A DNA stretch of 64,000 bases from Nocardia inohanensis NBRC 100128 (GTDB lineage: Bacteria > Actinomycetota > Actinomycetes > Mycobacteriales > Mycobacteriaceae), in the NCBI RefSeq assembly GCF_001612945.1, contig NZ_BDBK01000017.1, forward strand, positions 372,001-436,000. Direction: 5' to 3'. Made by a program: the position numbers and the translations under genes. The notes beneath the pieces were generated by a model. That model saw nothing but the letters and a program-made list of their open reading frames with translations. It was not told the origin of the DNA and searched no databases. Every line of letters starts with the position of its first letter. The first letter of the stretch is position 1. Below, in pieces: positions 45,234 through 54,845 of this stretch.

Positions 45234-48200
45234 ATGACGGTCTCGTCCGAATTGTCCAACGCGGCCTGGGCTGCGAGTTTGCCCGCGTCCCTGCGTGGCA
45301 ATCTCGTGTCCCTCGAGGAGGCCTATTTCCGACACGTCGACGCCGGCGACGCGGACTGCGCTATTCCGGCGACCTCCACCCAGATCTTCCGCTGCCATGT
45401 GGATCTCGCGCTGCGCCGGCCGCCCGGCACCGCGAACGTGCAGGTGTACCACGCCGATGACGACGCCGGTCTGGGCGTCGCCGTGCAGATGGTCACCGAC
45501 GACATGCCGCTGCTGGTCGAATCGGTCACCTCCTCGCTGGCCCGCATCGGGGTCAGCGTGAGCGAGATCGTGCACCCCATCTTCGAAGTGACGCGCGATT
45601 CCGACGGCCTGCTGGATACCGCGGTCCCGCACGAGGTGGACGGCAACGGCGCCACCGGCCTGCGCGAATCCTGGATGCACGTGCAGCTGCACCCGGCCAC
45701 CAGCGCCGAGCAACTGCGCCGGATCGAGACCGCGCTGCCCGATGTGCTCACCGACGTGCGCCGCGTCATCGAGGACACCGAGGCCATGCGCGCCGCTCAG
45801 GCCCGGGTCGCCGAAGAACTCGGCAAAGCGGCCAAGGCGGGCGTATCCCCGTTTCCCGCAACCGATCTCAGGGATGTCGCCCAGCTGCTGGGCTGGCTGG
45901 CCGACGGCAACTTCACCGTGCTCGGCTACGCCTGCTACGAACGCACCGACGTCGGCGGCCAGGCCAAGTCCACCATCGTGCCGTCGAGCAGCCTGGGCGT
46001 GCTGCGCCCCAATGTCGGCACCGACTTCCGCGTCCCCGACAACAGCGGCGACCAGCCGCTGCTCATGTTGACCCAGGGTCTGGTGCCGGCCACCGTGCAC
46101 CGGGCGGTGTACCCGTACTTCGTGGGCGTCGCCGAAATCGACGACAGCGGCACGGTTCTGGGCGAGCACCTGTTCATCGGCGTCTTCACCGTCAACGCCC
46201 TGCACGAGAACGTGCTCGACATCCCGGTCATCGACCGCCGGGTCCGCTCCATCATCGAGGCCAGCGGTTTCGACCTGGACTCCTTCTCCGGCCAGGAGAT
46301 GCTCGAGGTCATCCAGTCCTTCCCGCGCACCGAACTGTTCTCCTCCGACGAGGAGACCCTGCGCCGCACCGCCAGCGCCGTGCTGAATGTCGGTATGCGC
46401 CGCCAGGTTCGGCTGTTCATGCGGATGGACGGCTACGGCCGCTTCGTGGCCTGCATGGTGTACCTGCCGCGCGACCGCTACACCACCCGGGTGCGTCTGG
46501 AGATGCAGGACATCCTGATGCGGGAGGTGGGCGGCGACTCCATCGACTATTCGGCCCGCGTCTCCGAAAGCGACCTGGCCAGCGTGTATTTCACCGTCCG
46601 CCTGCCCGACCAGGGCGGGGTGGCCGACACCTCCGAACCCAACCGGGTGCGCATCCAGCACCTGCTGGCCGAGGCCAGCCGCACCTGGGACGACCATCTG
46701 CGTGACGAGGTCGCCACCTCCACCGTGCTGGATCCCGCCGTGGTCGAGCGGTACGCCGAGGCCCTGCCCGAAAGCTACAAGGAGGACTTCGGATCCGGCC
46801 GCGCGGTCGCCGATATCCTGCGCTTGCAAGGGCTGCCGGAAGGCGGTATCGACCAATACCTCTATCGCCGGGCGGATTCCGAGCCCGGGTCCTGGCGCTT
46901 CACCCTCTACATCGGCGGCACCGGCATCTCGCTGAGCCAGGTGCTGCCGGTATTGCAGAGCCTGGGCGTCGAGGTCATCGACGAGCGCCCGCACCAGCTG
47001 GAGCTGGATCACGGTCCCGAGCAGTGGATCTACGATTTCGGCCTGCTGGCCCGGCCGGAGCTGCTGCGCAGTTCGCTGGACCGGAACATGGACGCCGAAC
47101 TGGTGGAATCCTCGCAGCGCCTGGACGCCCTCGACATTCACGTGCGCGGTATGCGGCAGCGTTTCACCGAGGCCTTCGAGGCGCTGTGGTTCGGCCGCGC
47201 CGAGGCCGACGGGCTCAACGAACTGGTGCTGCGCGCCGGGCTGAACTGGCGTTCGGTCTCCATCCTGCGCGCTTACGCGAAGTACTTGCAGCAGGCCGGA
47301 TTCCCTTACAGCCAGGCCAATATCACCCGTGTGCTGCTCGCCTATCCGGAGGCGGCCAGCATGTTCGTGGATCTGTTCACGGCGCTCTTCGATCCGGACT
47401 CGGCCAATGCCGAACACGCTCGTGATCTGGAAGGCGCGGTGCGGCACCGTATCGACGAGGTGGTGAGCCTGGACGCGGACCGCATCCTGCGCGCCATTCT
47501 GGGCTTGATCAAGGCGACGCTGCGCACCAACTACTACGTCACCGACGCCGAGGGGCAGTCGCGGGATTACCTGTCGTTCAAGGTGGAACCGCGGGAGATC
47601 GCCGAATTGCCCAAGCCCCGGCCGCAATTCGAGATCTTCGTGTATTCGCCGCGGGTGGAGGGTGTGCATCTGCGGTTCGGTCCGGTCGCGCGTGGCGGGT
47701 TGCGCTGGTCGGATCGCTTGGAGGATTTCCGCACCGAGATCCTGGGATTGGTGAAGGCGCAGGCGGTGAAGAACGCGGTGATCGTGCCGGTGGGCGCGAA
47801 GGGCGGGTTCGTGGTCAAGCAGCCGCCCGCGGCCACCGCCGATCCGGTGGCCGATCGGCAGGCGTTGCAGGCCGAGGGCATCGCCTGCTACCGCACGTTC
47901 ATTTCCGGTCTGCTGGATGTGACCGACAATGTGGATCGTGCGACCGGTGCGGTGGTGCCGCCGGAGCGGGTGCTGCGCCGCGACTCCGATGACACCTATC
48001 TGGTGGTGGCCGCGGACAAGGGCACCGCGACCTTCTCCGATATCGCCAACGATGTTGCCCAGTCCTATGGTTTCTGGCTCGGTGACGCGTTCGCCTCGGG
48101 TGGTTCGGCGGGCTATGACCACAAGGCGATGGGGATCACCGCGCGCGGTGCGTGGGAGTCGGTGAAGCGGCACTTCGCCGAGATGGATATCGATACCCAG

Positions 48201-50135
48201 ACCCAGGACTTCACCGTGGTCGGTGTCGGTGACATGTCCGGTGACGTGTTCGGCAACGGCATGCTGCTCTCGCGGCATATCCGCTTGGTGGCCGCGTTCG
48301 ACCATCGCCATATCTTCCTGGATCCGAACCCGGACGCGGCGACCTCGTTCGCCGAGCGTGAGCGCATGTTCGCGCTGCCGCGCTCGTCGTGGGCCGATTA
48401 CGACCGGTCGCTGATCAGCGAGGGCGGTGGAGTGTTCGATCGCACCGTGAAGTCGGTGCCGATCAGCGAACAGGCCCGCCAGGCACTGGGATTGGCCGCC
48501 GAGGTGACCTCGCTGTCGCCGCCGGAGTTGATCAAGGCGATCCTGAAGTCTCCGGTGCAGTTGCTGTGGAACGGTGGTATCGGCACCTACATCAAGGCCT
48601 CGACCGAGACCAATGCCGAGGTGGGCGACAAGTCCAATGACGCGGTGCGGGTGAACGCGAACGAGTTGCGGGTCAAGGTGATCGGTGAGGGCGGCAACCT
48701 GGGCGCCACCGCGCACGGGCGCATCGAGTTCTGTGCCCGCGGCGGGAAGATGAACACCGACGCCCTCGACAACTCGGCGGGCGTGGACTGCTCCGACCAC
48801 GAGGTCAATATCAAGGTCCTGCTGGACGGTGTGGTCTCCAGCGGTGAGCTGACCGAGGCCGACCGCAATCCGCTGCTGGCGTCCATGACCGACGAGGTCG
48901 CCGAACTCGTATTGCGCGACAACGTCTCCCAGAACTATCTGATGGGCATGTCCCGCGCCGAGGCTCCGCGCATGCTCAATGTGCACGGCCGCGTCATCGA
49001 GGACCTGGAGGAGCGCCGCGGCCTGGACCGCGAACTGGAGGCGCTGCCCAGCGAGATCGAGATGAAGGCGCGCCAGGAACAGGGCGCCGGCCTCACCTCG
49101 CCCGAGCTGTCGAATCTGATGGCGCACGTGAAGCTTTCGCTCAAGGCCGACCTGCTCGCCGGGGATCTGCCCGACACCACCTACTTCTCGGCGCGGCTGC
49201 CGCAGTACTTCCCGACCCCGTTGCGCTCGCGCTTCGGCGCGGCTATCAAGAAGCACCGGCTGCGCCGCGAGATCACCACCACCATGCTGGTGAACGAGGT
49301 GGTGGATCTTGGCGGCATCACCTACGCGCACCGGCTCAACGAGGAGATCGGGGCCACCGCCTCGGACGCGGTGCGGGCCTTCACCGCCGCCACCCAGATC
49401 TTCGACCTGCATTCGGTGTGGGATCGCATTCGCGCCGCCGAGATCTCGACCGGTATGAAGGACGCGCTCGAACTCGAGACCAAGCGGACTCTGGACCGGG
49501 CCTCGCGGTGGCTGCTCAACAATCGGCCGCAGCCCATCGCGGTCGGCGCGGAGATCCACCGCTACTCGCAGGGTGTGCGCACGCTCGCGCCCAAGGTGCC
49601 GGGCTGGCTGCGCGGGCATCACGTGGACCTGCTCAACGAGCAGTCGCGCGCGCTGGTCGGTCAGGGGGCGCCGAGCGAGCTGGCCGTGGAGGTGCACGGG
49701 CTGCTCAACCTCTTCCCGCTGCTCGATGTGATCGATATCGCGGATATCACCGATCGCAAGGGCGAGGAGGTGGGTGCGCTCTACTACGCGCTCAACGACC
49801 ATCTCAAGATCGATTGGCTGTTGCAGGCGGTCAGCCACCTGGAACGCGGCGATCGCTGGCATGCGCTGGCCCGGCTCGCGCTGCGCGACGACATGTACGG
49901 TTCGCTGCGCTCGCTGACCCTCGATGTGCTCTCCGCCGGAGACCCGGAGGAGACGGCCGAGGAGAAAATTGCATACTGGGAGTCGAAAAATCAGTCCCGG
50001 CTGGGTCGTGCTCGCAGCGCCCTCTCGGAACTGTTCGAATCCGGAACCCACGACCTGGCCACGCTGTCGGTTGCGGCGCGGCAGGTGCGCAGCATGGTGA
50101 GCGGGGTGGGTGCCCAATCGGAGGTACCGCGTTGA
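45234..50135 (+). CDS. gdh: NAD-dependent glutamate dehydrogenase, large (L-180) class
   Basis: 1633 residues, ATG at 45234 with GGGAG upstream. Oxidises glutamate to 2-oxoglutarate and ammonia with NAD. The long N-terminal part holds ACT-like regulatory regions (LVESVTSSLARIGV near residue 88) and helical domains. The catalytic core starts near residue 800: GGLRWSDRLEDFRTEILGLVKAQAVKNAVIVPVGAKGGFV carries the glutamate-site lysines, and KVIGEGGNLGAT is the dinucleotide-fold glycine region. The C-terminal helical domain follows. Size is normal for the family. Its stop overlaps the thioesterase start (TTGA), giving an operon like M. tuberculosis Rv2476c-Rv2474c. In mycobacteria this enzyme is inhibited by the FHA protein GarA; that is family knowledge. 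Confidence 0.96.
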   Translation: MTVSSELSNAAWAASLPASLRGNLVSLEEAYFRHVDAGDADCAIPATSTQIFRCHVDLALRRPPGTANVQVYHADDDAGLGVAVQMVTDDMPLLVESVTSSLARIGVSVSEIVHPIFEVTRDSDGLLDTAVPHEVDGNGATGLRESWMHVQLHPATSAEQLRRIETALPDVLTDVRRVIEDTEAMRAAQARVAEELGKAAKAGVSPFPATDLRDVAQLLGWLADGNFTVLGYACYERTDVGGQAKSTIVPSSSLGVLRPNVGTDFRVPDNSGDQPLLMLTQGLVPATVHRAVYPYFVGVAEIDDSGTVLGEHLFIGVFTVNALHENVLDIPVIDRRVRSIIEASGFDLDSFSGQEMLEVIQSFPRTELFSSDEETLRRTASAVLNVGMRRQVRLFMRMDGYGRFVACMVYLPRDRYTTRVRLEMQDILMREVGGDSIDYSARVSESDLASVYFTVRLPDQGGVADTSEPNRVRIQHLLAEASRTWDDHLRDEVATSTVLDPAVVERYAEALPESYKEDFGSGRAVADILRLQGLPEGGIDQYLYRRADSEPGSWRFTLYIGGTGISLSQVLPVLQSLGVEVIDERPHQLELDHGPEQWIYDFGLLARPELLRSSLDRNMDAELVESSQRLDALDIHVRGMRQRFTEAFEALWFGRAEADGLNELVLRAGLNWRSVSILRAYAKYLQQAGFPYSQANITRVLLAYPEAASMFVDLFTALFDPDSANAEHARDLEGAVRHRIDEVVSLDADRILRAILGLIKATLRTNYYVTDAEGQSRDYLSFKVEPREIAELPKPRPQFEIFVYSPRVEGVHLRFGPVARGGLRWSDRLEDFRTEILGLVKAQAVKNAVIVPVGAKGGFVVKQPPAATADPVADRQALQAEGIACYRTFISGLLDVTDNVDRATGAVVPPERVLRRDSDDTYLVVAADKGTATFSDIANDVAQSYGFWLGDAFASGGSAGYDHKAMGITARGAWESVKRHFAEMDIDTQTQDFTVVGVGDMSGDVFGNGMLLSRHIRLVAAFDHRHIFLDPNPDAATSFAERERMFALPRSSWADYDRSLISEGGGVFDRTVKSVPISEQARQALGLAAEVTSLSPPELIKAILKSPVQLLWNGGIGTYIKASTETNAEVGDKSNDAVRVNANELRVKVIGEGGNLGATAHGRIEFCARGGKMNTDALDNSAGVDCSDHEVNIKVLLDGVVSSGELTEADRNPLLASMTDEVAELVLRDNVSQNYLMGMSRAEAPRMLNVHGRVIEDLEERRGLDRELEALPSEIEMKARQEQGAGLTSPELSNLMAHVKLSLKADLLAGDLPDTTYFSARLPQYFPTPLRSRFGAAIKKHRLRREITTTMLVNEVVDLGGITYAHRLNEEIGATASDAVRAFTAATQIFDLHSVWDRIRAAEISTGMKDALELETKRTLDRASRWLLNNRPQPIAVGAEIHRYSQGVRTLAPKVPGWLRGHHVDLLNEQSRALVGQGAPSELAVEVHGLLNLFPLLDVIDIADITDRKGEEVGALYYALNDHLKIDWLLQAVSHLERGDRWHALARLALRDDMYGSLRSLTLDVLSAGDPEETAEEKIAYWESKNQSRLGRARSALSELFESGTHDLATLSVAARQVRSMVSGVGAQSEVPR

Positions 50136-50620
50136 CGAGTGTCGGTTCGCTGAACGGCCATGGCAAAGCACATGTGGTTGACCTGGGGGAGACCCCGGTG
50201 CAGCCCAAGCGCTTCCACACCAAGGTCGAGGTGCGCTGGTCCGATATGGATGCTTTCCAGCACATCAACCATGCCCGCATGGTGACCCTGCTGGAGGAGG
50301 CCCGTATTCCGTGGCTCTTCACCGACGACCGGCCCACGGTCCGGTTGCGTTCCGGCTGTGTGCTGGCCGACCTGCGCGTGCAGTACAAGGGTCAGCTGCG
50401 GCACGAGGATTCGCCACTGGACGTCTCGATGTGGATCGAGCGGCTGCGCGCCGTGGACTTCACCGTCGCCTACGAGGTCCGCGCCGCCGGCGCGGACCCG
50501 GCCTCCCCGGCCGCGGTGATCGCCTCCACCCAGCTGGCCGCCTTCGATATCGACACCCAGCGTCTGCGCCGCCTCACCACCGAGGAACGCGACTACCTGT
50601 CGCTGTGGCTGGCCGACTGA
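50132..50620 (+). CDS. Acyl-CoA thioesterase, hotdog fold
   Basis: 162 residues from a TTG at 50132, chosen because a consensus GGAGGT is 6 bases upstream and the codon overlaps the gdh stop. The 4HBT-type hotdog motif is VRWSDMDAFQHINHARMVTLLEEARI, with the catalytic-position Asp and the central helix. Likely cleaves acyl-CoA thioesters in the cytosol. Matches Rv2475c in position and type. Confidence 0.88.
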   Translation: MTSVGSLNGHGKAHVVDLGETPVQPKRFHTKVEVRWSDMDAFQHINHARMVTLLEEARIPWLFTDDRPTVRLRSGCVLADLRVQYKGQLRHEDSPLDVSMWIERLRAVDFTVAYEVRAAGADPASPAAVIASTQLAAFDIDTQRLRRLTTEERDYLSLWLAD

Positions 50621-50636
50621 GCCGAGCTCGCCACCC

Positions 50637-51308
50637 GTGAACGACCTGACCCTGCACGTTCCCGACCCCGCGGAACGTGAGAACCTGGCGACCTTCGTCT
50701 CGCACGCGATCCGCCTGGACCCCGCCGCGGTGATCCGCCTGCGCCGCCGCGGCGTGAATTACGTATCCGCCTGGGCCACCACCGGTTTCGAGGCCCTCGC
50801 GGTGCGCACCGTGGTGGCCGCGCTCGGCACCGACGATGTGACCGTCGCGGCCGACACGGTCCTCGCGGGCCTGCACGGCCCCGACTCCGGTAAAACCTTC
50901 AGCCTCGGCTACGCCATGGATTCCGCATGGCGCACCGCCCTGCCCCCGGCATCCGGCTTCGTCCACATCGACGATGTCCCCGCCCGCATGCTCGTCGAAT
51001 TGGCCGAGCGCGGAGCGGAATTGGCGCAGGAACACGGCTCCGGCCACGGCCCGCCCGCTTCCCTGCTCGATCAGACCGTCCTCACCGTCTCCAGCGGCGA
51101 CGACCAGGTCGAAGTCCCGATGCGCGTCGTCTTCGCTTTGGCCGCAATGGATTTCATCCCGCACGGCGGCGAGAAAACCGACTCCCGCCGCATCGCCGCC
51201 GACGAGATCGTCCGCGTCCGCGCAGCCCGCACCTGGTTACGCCTGGACGCCCGCTACGGTTCGGTGGCCCGCCGCCGCGGCTCCGCCCTGCCGCTACTGA
51301 CCGGCTGA
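50637..51308 (+). CDS. Conserved actinobacterial protein (Rv2474c-like)
   Basis: 223 residues, GTG start. Soluble, with LRRRGVNYVSAWATTGFEALAVRTV near the N-terminus and a well-conserved-looking end (AARTWLRLDARYGSVARRRGS). I know it only as the third gene of the gdh-thioesterase unit in mycobacteria and relatives. Starts 16 bases after the thioesterase and is followed by a strong terminator, so it closes the operon. No function assigned. Confidence 0.8.
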   Translation: MNDLTLHVPDPAERENLATFVSHAIRLDPAAVIRLRRRGVNYVSAWATTGFEALAVRTVVAALGTDDVTVAADTVLAGLHGPDSGKTFSLGYAMDSAWRTALPPASGFVHIDDVPARMLVELAERGAELAQEHGSGHGPPASLLDQTVLTVSSGDDQVEVPMRVVFALAAMDFIPHGGEKTDSRRIAADEIVRVRAARTWLRLDARYGSVARRRGSALPLLTG

Positions 51309-51318
51309 CCCCCGGACC

Positions 51319-51350
51319 ATGCCGGGCATCGGAATACCGATGCCCGGCAT
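51319..51350 (+). terminator. Intrinsic terminator of the gdh operon
   Basis: A perfect 14-bp stem (ATGCCGGGCATCGG and complement) with a 4-base AATA loop, 11 bases after the last stop and followed by CACCTTT. One of the strongest hairpins in the window. Confidence 0.85.
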
Positions 51351-51398
51351 CACCTTTCCGATTGGCCGGACCTCCACGCCCCCACTAGGTTCGGCCCC

Positions 51399-52130
51399 AT
51401 GACCAGTCTCGCCATCACCACCGAATGGATCGAACTGGACGTCGACGGCGCCGCCGTGCGCGCCTACGTCGCCCGCCCCGAACAGCCCGGCCTCTACCCC
51501 GGAGTCGTTGCCTCCCACGAGATCTACGGCCAGCACCCCTCCATCCTCGCCACCGCCGACCGCCTCGCCGCTCTCGGCGCGATCGTCATCCTCCCCGACT
51601 TCTTCCACCGCGCCGAACCCCGAGCCACCCTCGAATTCACCCCCGAAGACCGTGAACGCGGCCTGGCCCTGATGCGCACCCAAACCCGCCCCGGCGTCCT
51701 CGCCGACTTCGCCTCCGCCACCGCCGAACTCACCCGTCGCGGCGCCGCCACCATCCACTTCATCGGCTTCAGCGCCGGCGGCCACGCCGCCTACTACGCC
51801 GCCACCCAACTCCCCGCGGCCTCCATCACCGCCTTCTACCCCGGCTGGCTCACCGATACCGACATCCAACTCTCCACACCCCAGCCCACCGTCGAACTCT
51901 CCGCCGGCATCAAGGGCCGAGTCCTGCTCTTCTTCGGCGGCGCGGACGCCCTCATCGACGCCCCGGCCCGCGACACCATCGCGAAATCCCTGACCGCCAA
52001 CGCCATCGACCACGAAATCGTCGTCTACGAAGACGCCCCCCACGCCTTCCTCAACCCCGGCCGCCCCACCTATCGCGAGGAATACGCCGAAGACGCCTGG
52101 CAGCGTCTGGCCGAACAGCTGCGTCGCTGA
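51399..52130 (+). CDS. Dienelactone hydrolase family protein
   Basis: 243 residues. Alpha/beta hydrolase with the DLH order: HEIYGQHPSI, VILPDFFHRAEP, nucleophile elbow IGFSAGGHAAYY, acid residue in FFGGADALIDA, and His in DAPHAFLNPGRP. The elbow has Ser where classic dienelactone hydrolase uses Cys (GFCxGG), so it is more likely a general esterase. Cytosolic. Confidence 0.88.
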   Translation: MTSLAITTEWIELDVDGAAVRAYVARPEQPGLYPGVVASHEIYGQHPSILATADRLAALGAIVILPDFFHRAEPRATLEFTPEDRERGLALMRTQTRPGVLADFASATAELTRRGAATIHFIGFSAGGHAAYYAATQLPAASITAFYPGWLTDTDIQLSTPQPTVELSAGIKGRVLLFFGGADALIDAPARDTIAKSLTANAIDHEIVVYEDAPHAFLNPGRPTYREEYAEDAWQRLAEQLRR

Positions 52131-52164
52131 GCGGTACGGCCACCGGTCTCGTGCGCTACCGCCG

Positions 52165-52482
52165 TCAGGACAGGCCGAGGTAGCGAAGCGCGGCGGTGGT
52201 CCCGGCCGCTGCCGCCAGGACCAGCAGGATGTGGGTTTTGCGCCAGGCGAGCACGGCGGCGACCAGAACCCCTGCGGGCAGCGCCAATCCGACCGGGCTG
52301 TGGCCGGTGGGGACCAGGGTGGTGACGACCAATGCGGTGAGCAGCACGACGGAGGCGATCTCCATCAGCCGGATGGCGCGCGGCGACACCTTGACCCGAT
52401 TGCGGAGCATCGGGCCCGCGAAGCGGAGTGCGAAGGTGCCCAGCGCCAATGCGAACGCGCCCAGGAGCAGTGCCTTGGTCAT
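52165..52482 (-). CDS. AzlD-family branched-chain amino acid exporter small subunit
   Basis: 105 residues with three to four helices. The AzlD pattern (GTFALRFAGPMLRNRVKVSPRAIRLMEIASVVLLTALV) is clear. Works with the AzlC homologue encoded just upstream on the same strand to export branched-chain amino acids or their analogues. Convergent with the dienelactone hydrolase. Confidence 0.88.
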   Translation of the reverse strand: MTKALLLGAFALALGTFALRFAGPMLRNRVKVSPRAIRLMEIASVVLLTALVVTTLVPTGHSPVGLALPAGVLVAAVLAWRKTHILLVLAAAAGTTAALRYLGLS

Positions 52483-52546
52483 GGGCGTGCGCCGTTCGAT
52501 TCGCCGAACGACGAGCGACGAGCCGCCGCGCGGGAGCGGCTGTGGC

Positions 52547-53248
52547 TCAGCACGACTCGCTCATTTCCGGTTCCGGGGCGCGGCCGGCGCGGCCCGCGAC
52601 CAGCAGCACCGGGATCAGGGCCAGCAGTACCGGCAGGCCGGCACCCAGGAACGGGGTCGACACCGCCGCGACCGCGGCTCCGCCCAGAGCCGCTGTGCGG
52701 GTGAGGGAGTCGCGCAGGGCAGGCAGGACGAGGGTGATCAGGACGGCGGGGAAGACGGCGTCGAGGCCGAAGATGTCGGGGTCGGGGACGATCGATCCGA
52801 GGGCCGCGCCGATGGCGGCGCCGAGGGGCCAGGCGGCTACGACGGCCAGGCCGCAGAGCCAGTAGGCGGCGCGGCGGCGGTCGCGGTCGGGTTGGGACAT
52901 GGCCATGGCGACGGATTCGTCGTTCATGACGTGGGTGCCGAGGAGGCGGCGCCAGCCGGTGCCTACTACGTCGGGGACGGCCAGGCCGTAGGGGAGGTGG
53001 CGGGCGTTGACCAGGAGGCCGGCGAGGACGGCGGCGACCAGGCTGCCGCCGCCGGTGATGATGCCGATGAAGACGAATTCCGAGCCGCCCGCGACGACGG
53101 CCGTGCTGAGCAGGATCGGGAGCCAGGCGGGCAGGCCGGCGGTGACGGCGGTGGCGCCGTAGGAGATGCCGATCATGGCGACCGCTAGGCAGATCGCCGC
53201 GATTCCCGTGAGTACACTCCGATCGAGTGTTCGCCATATCGAACGCAT
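52547..53248 (-). CDS. AzlC-family exporter large subunit
   Basis: 233 residues, about seven helices. AzlC motifs: MIGISYGATAV, STAVVAGGSEFVFIGI, LLVNARHLPYGLAV, GTHVMNDESVAMAM and a GLDAVFPAVLITLVLPAL block near residue 150. Forms the exporter with AzlD. Divergent from a cupin-HTH regulator that very probably controls it, a common pairing. A GTTCG-N6-CGAAC dyad overlaps its first codons. Confidence 0.9.
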   Translation of the reverse strand: MRSIWRTLDRSVLTGIAAICLAVAMIGISYGATAVTAGLPAWLPILLSTAVVAGGSEFVFIGIITGGGSLVAAVLAGLLVNARHLPYGLAVPDVVGTGWRRLLGTHVMNDESVAMAMSQPDRDRRRAAYWLCGLAVVAAWPLGAAIGAALGSIVPDPDIFGLDAVFPAVLITLVLPALRDSLTRTAALGGAAVAAVSTPFLGAGLPVLLALIPVLLVAGRAGRAPEPEMSESC

Positions 53249-53254
53249 GACTCA

Positions 53255-53260
53255 TATAAT
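53255..53260 (+). promoter_or_regulatory. TATAAT -10 candidate for the cupin-HTH gene
   Basis: Consensus -10 hexamer about 65 bases before the regulator ATG, in a locally AT-rich patch. No good -35 is seen, so activator help or a weak promoter is implied. Confidence 0.35.
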
Positions 53261-53323
53261 GAACACATTGGGGTGGGTTCGTCAAAGGGCTTCGTGAAAC
53301 GGCCGGTACGCTGTGAAGCCGTT

Positions 53324-53896
53324 ATGACCGAGCACGAAAGCCCTGCGCCCGCGCCGCCGCAACAGGCGATCGCCGCTGCCCTGCGCCGGGAGCGCGCCAA
53401 TGCGGGGCTGTCGCTGACCGAGGTCGCGCGGCGGGCGGGTATCGCGAAATCGACTCTGTCCCAATTGGAATCGGGTTCGGGGAACCCGAGTATCGAGACG
53501 CTGTGGGCGTTGTGCGTGGCGCTGGACGTGCCGTTCTCGCGATTGCTCGATCCGCCGAGTCCGCAGGTTCAGGTGATCCGGGCCGGTGAGGGCGCGGCCT
53601 TGGCCTCCGCGCAGGCAGAGTATCGGATCACGCTGCTGGCGGCCGCACCGGCCACCGGGCGGCGCGATATCTACCGCTTGACCGCCGAGCCGGGGCATCC
53701 GCGTGATTCGGAGCCGCATGCCCGGGGTGTGGTCGAGCACGTGGTGCTGTGTGCCGGGCGGGCGAAGGTCGGCCCCACCGACGCGCCCGTCGAGCTGAGC
53801 CCCGGCGACTACATCTGCTATCCGGGCGATATGCCGCACATTTTCGACGCCCTGGAGCCCGGCACCTGGGCCGTGCTGGTCAGCGAATACAGCTGA
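53324..53896 (+). CDS. XRE-family regulator with C-terminal cupin domain
   Basis: 190 residues from the ATG at 53324. Helix-turn-helix at about 16-70 (LRRERANAGLSLTEVARRAGIAKSTLSQLESGSGNPSIETLWAL) and a cupin at about 110-188 (HARGVVEHVVLCAG, LSPGDYICYPGDMPHIF). Such regulators sense a small molecule through the cupin. Divergent from azlCD, so likely its repressor. Confidence 0.92.
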   Translation: MTEHESPAPAPPQQAIAAALRRERANAGLSLTEVARRAGIAKSTLSQLESGSGNPSIETLWALCVALDVPFSRLLDPPSPQVQVIRAGEGAALASAQAEYRITLLAAAPATGRRDIYRLTAEPGHPRDSEPHARGVVEHVVLCAGRAKVGPTDAPVELSPGDYICYPGDMPHIFDALEPGTWAVLVSEYS

Positions 53897-53911
53897 CCCC
53901 ATCGGAGCCGA

Positions 53912-54625
53912 TCAGGCCGCGCCCTCGCCGAGGTACTGCAACCAGGTCGGGTCCAGTTCGGAGCTGGCCGAGAGCAAACGCCAGTGCGGACCCTTGGGCG
54001 CCACCATCGGATGATGGATGGCCCAGCCCAATTCGCTGAGCAGCTTGTCGGCCTTGCGGTGATTGCACGGGGCGCACGAGGCCACGCAGTTCTCCCACGA
54101 ATGCGCGCCGCCGCGGCTGCGCGGGATCACATGGTCGATGGTCTCGGCCTTGCCGCCGCAGTAGGCGCAGCGATATCGGTCGCGATGCATGAGCGCCGCA
54201 CGGGTCATCGGCACGCGGGCGCGGTAGGGGACACGCACGTAGGTACGTAGTCGGATGACCGAGGGCAATGCCACCGCGGTACCCGCGGAATGCACCACCG
54301 GGCCTTCGGGATTGTCGTGCACCGTATCGGCCTTGTCGCAGATCAACAGCACGATGGCGCGGCGCGCGGACAGGGCGGTGAGCGGCTCGTAGGTGGCGTT
54401 CAGCAGCAGGACGCGACGCTTGGACCACGAGGGCGCGCTGGGAGCTTCGGGCGGATGGGACGGGCCCGGACGGGAATGCTCGGGATGGGTACCCGAGTGA
54501 TGATCGAGACGAGAATGCTCGGACAAGATGTGCAGCGGAGTAGCCCCCGAGCCACGATTGTGGACGTCGGCGGGCTGGAGTTGTCGGTGTGTCCGCGCTT
54601 CGCGAGCGCCGTGCCGCTGCTTCAT
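53912..54625 (-). CDS. HNH endonuclease
   Basis: 237 residues. The N-terminal 70 are low complexity; the start is uncertain. From RVLLLNATYEPLTALSARRAIVLL the protein is well ordered, then the zinc-ribbon HNH motif: YRCAYCGGKAETIDHVIPRSRGGAHSWENCVASCAPCNHRKADK, with the two CxxC pairs and DH-N-H residues intact. These chromosomal HNH proteins of Actinobacteria are not clearly linked to restriction; the DNA target is unknown. Position beside glbO and aglA follows M. tuberculosis Rv2469c. Confidence 0.9.
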   Translation of the reverse strand: MKQRHGAREARTHRQLQPADVHNRGSGATPLHILSEHSRLDHHSGTHPEHSRPGPSHPPEAPSAPSWSKRRVLLLNATYEPLTALSARRAIVLLICDKADTVHDNPEGPVVHSAGTAVALPSVIRLRTYVRVPYRARVPMTRAALMHRDRYRCAYCGGKAETIDHVIPRSRGGAHSWENCVASCAPCNHRKADKLLSELGWAIHHPMVAPKGPHWRLLSASSELDPTWLQYLGEGAA

Positions 54626-54845
54626 GGGCTATACCCCGAATTCGTATTCGTCCGATGGTGTGGTATCTCGTCGGCAGACTGCCACCCAGTTGACCATGGA
54701 TACCACCAGATTGCACGGTGATTTCACACATTGCCGGGCACAAGAGGATGAACACCCAATGACAGTTCCGCCACCATCGGTATCCCGCTGTTCCGGGGGA
54801 CCGTCCGCTGCATACGCGGAGAGGCGGAACAGGCAGAATGGGGGC

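Noticed and set aside
45195..50171. 1658-codon open frame antisense to gdh
   Set aside because: High GC keeps the opposite strand open; the product is H/R/Q-rich without domains, while the plus strand encodes a complete known enzyme.
54660..54706. GTGGTATC/GATACCAC inverted repeat between the HNH and glbO genes
   Set aside because: Only 8-bp arms with a 31-base spacing and no nearby promoter signal; not enough to call an operator.
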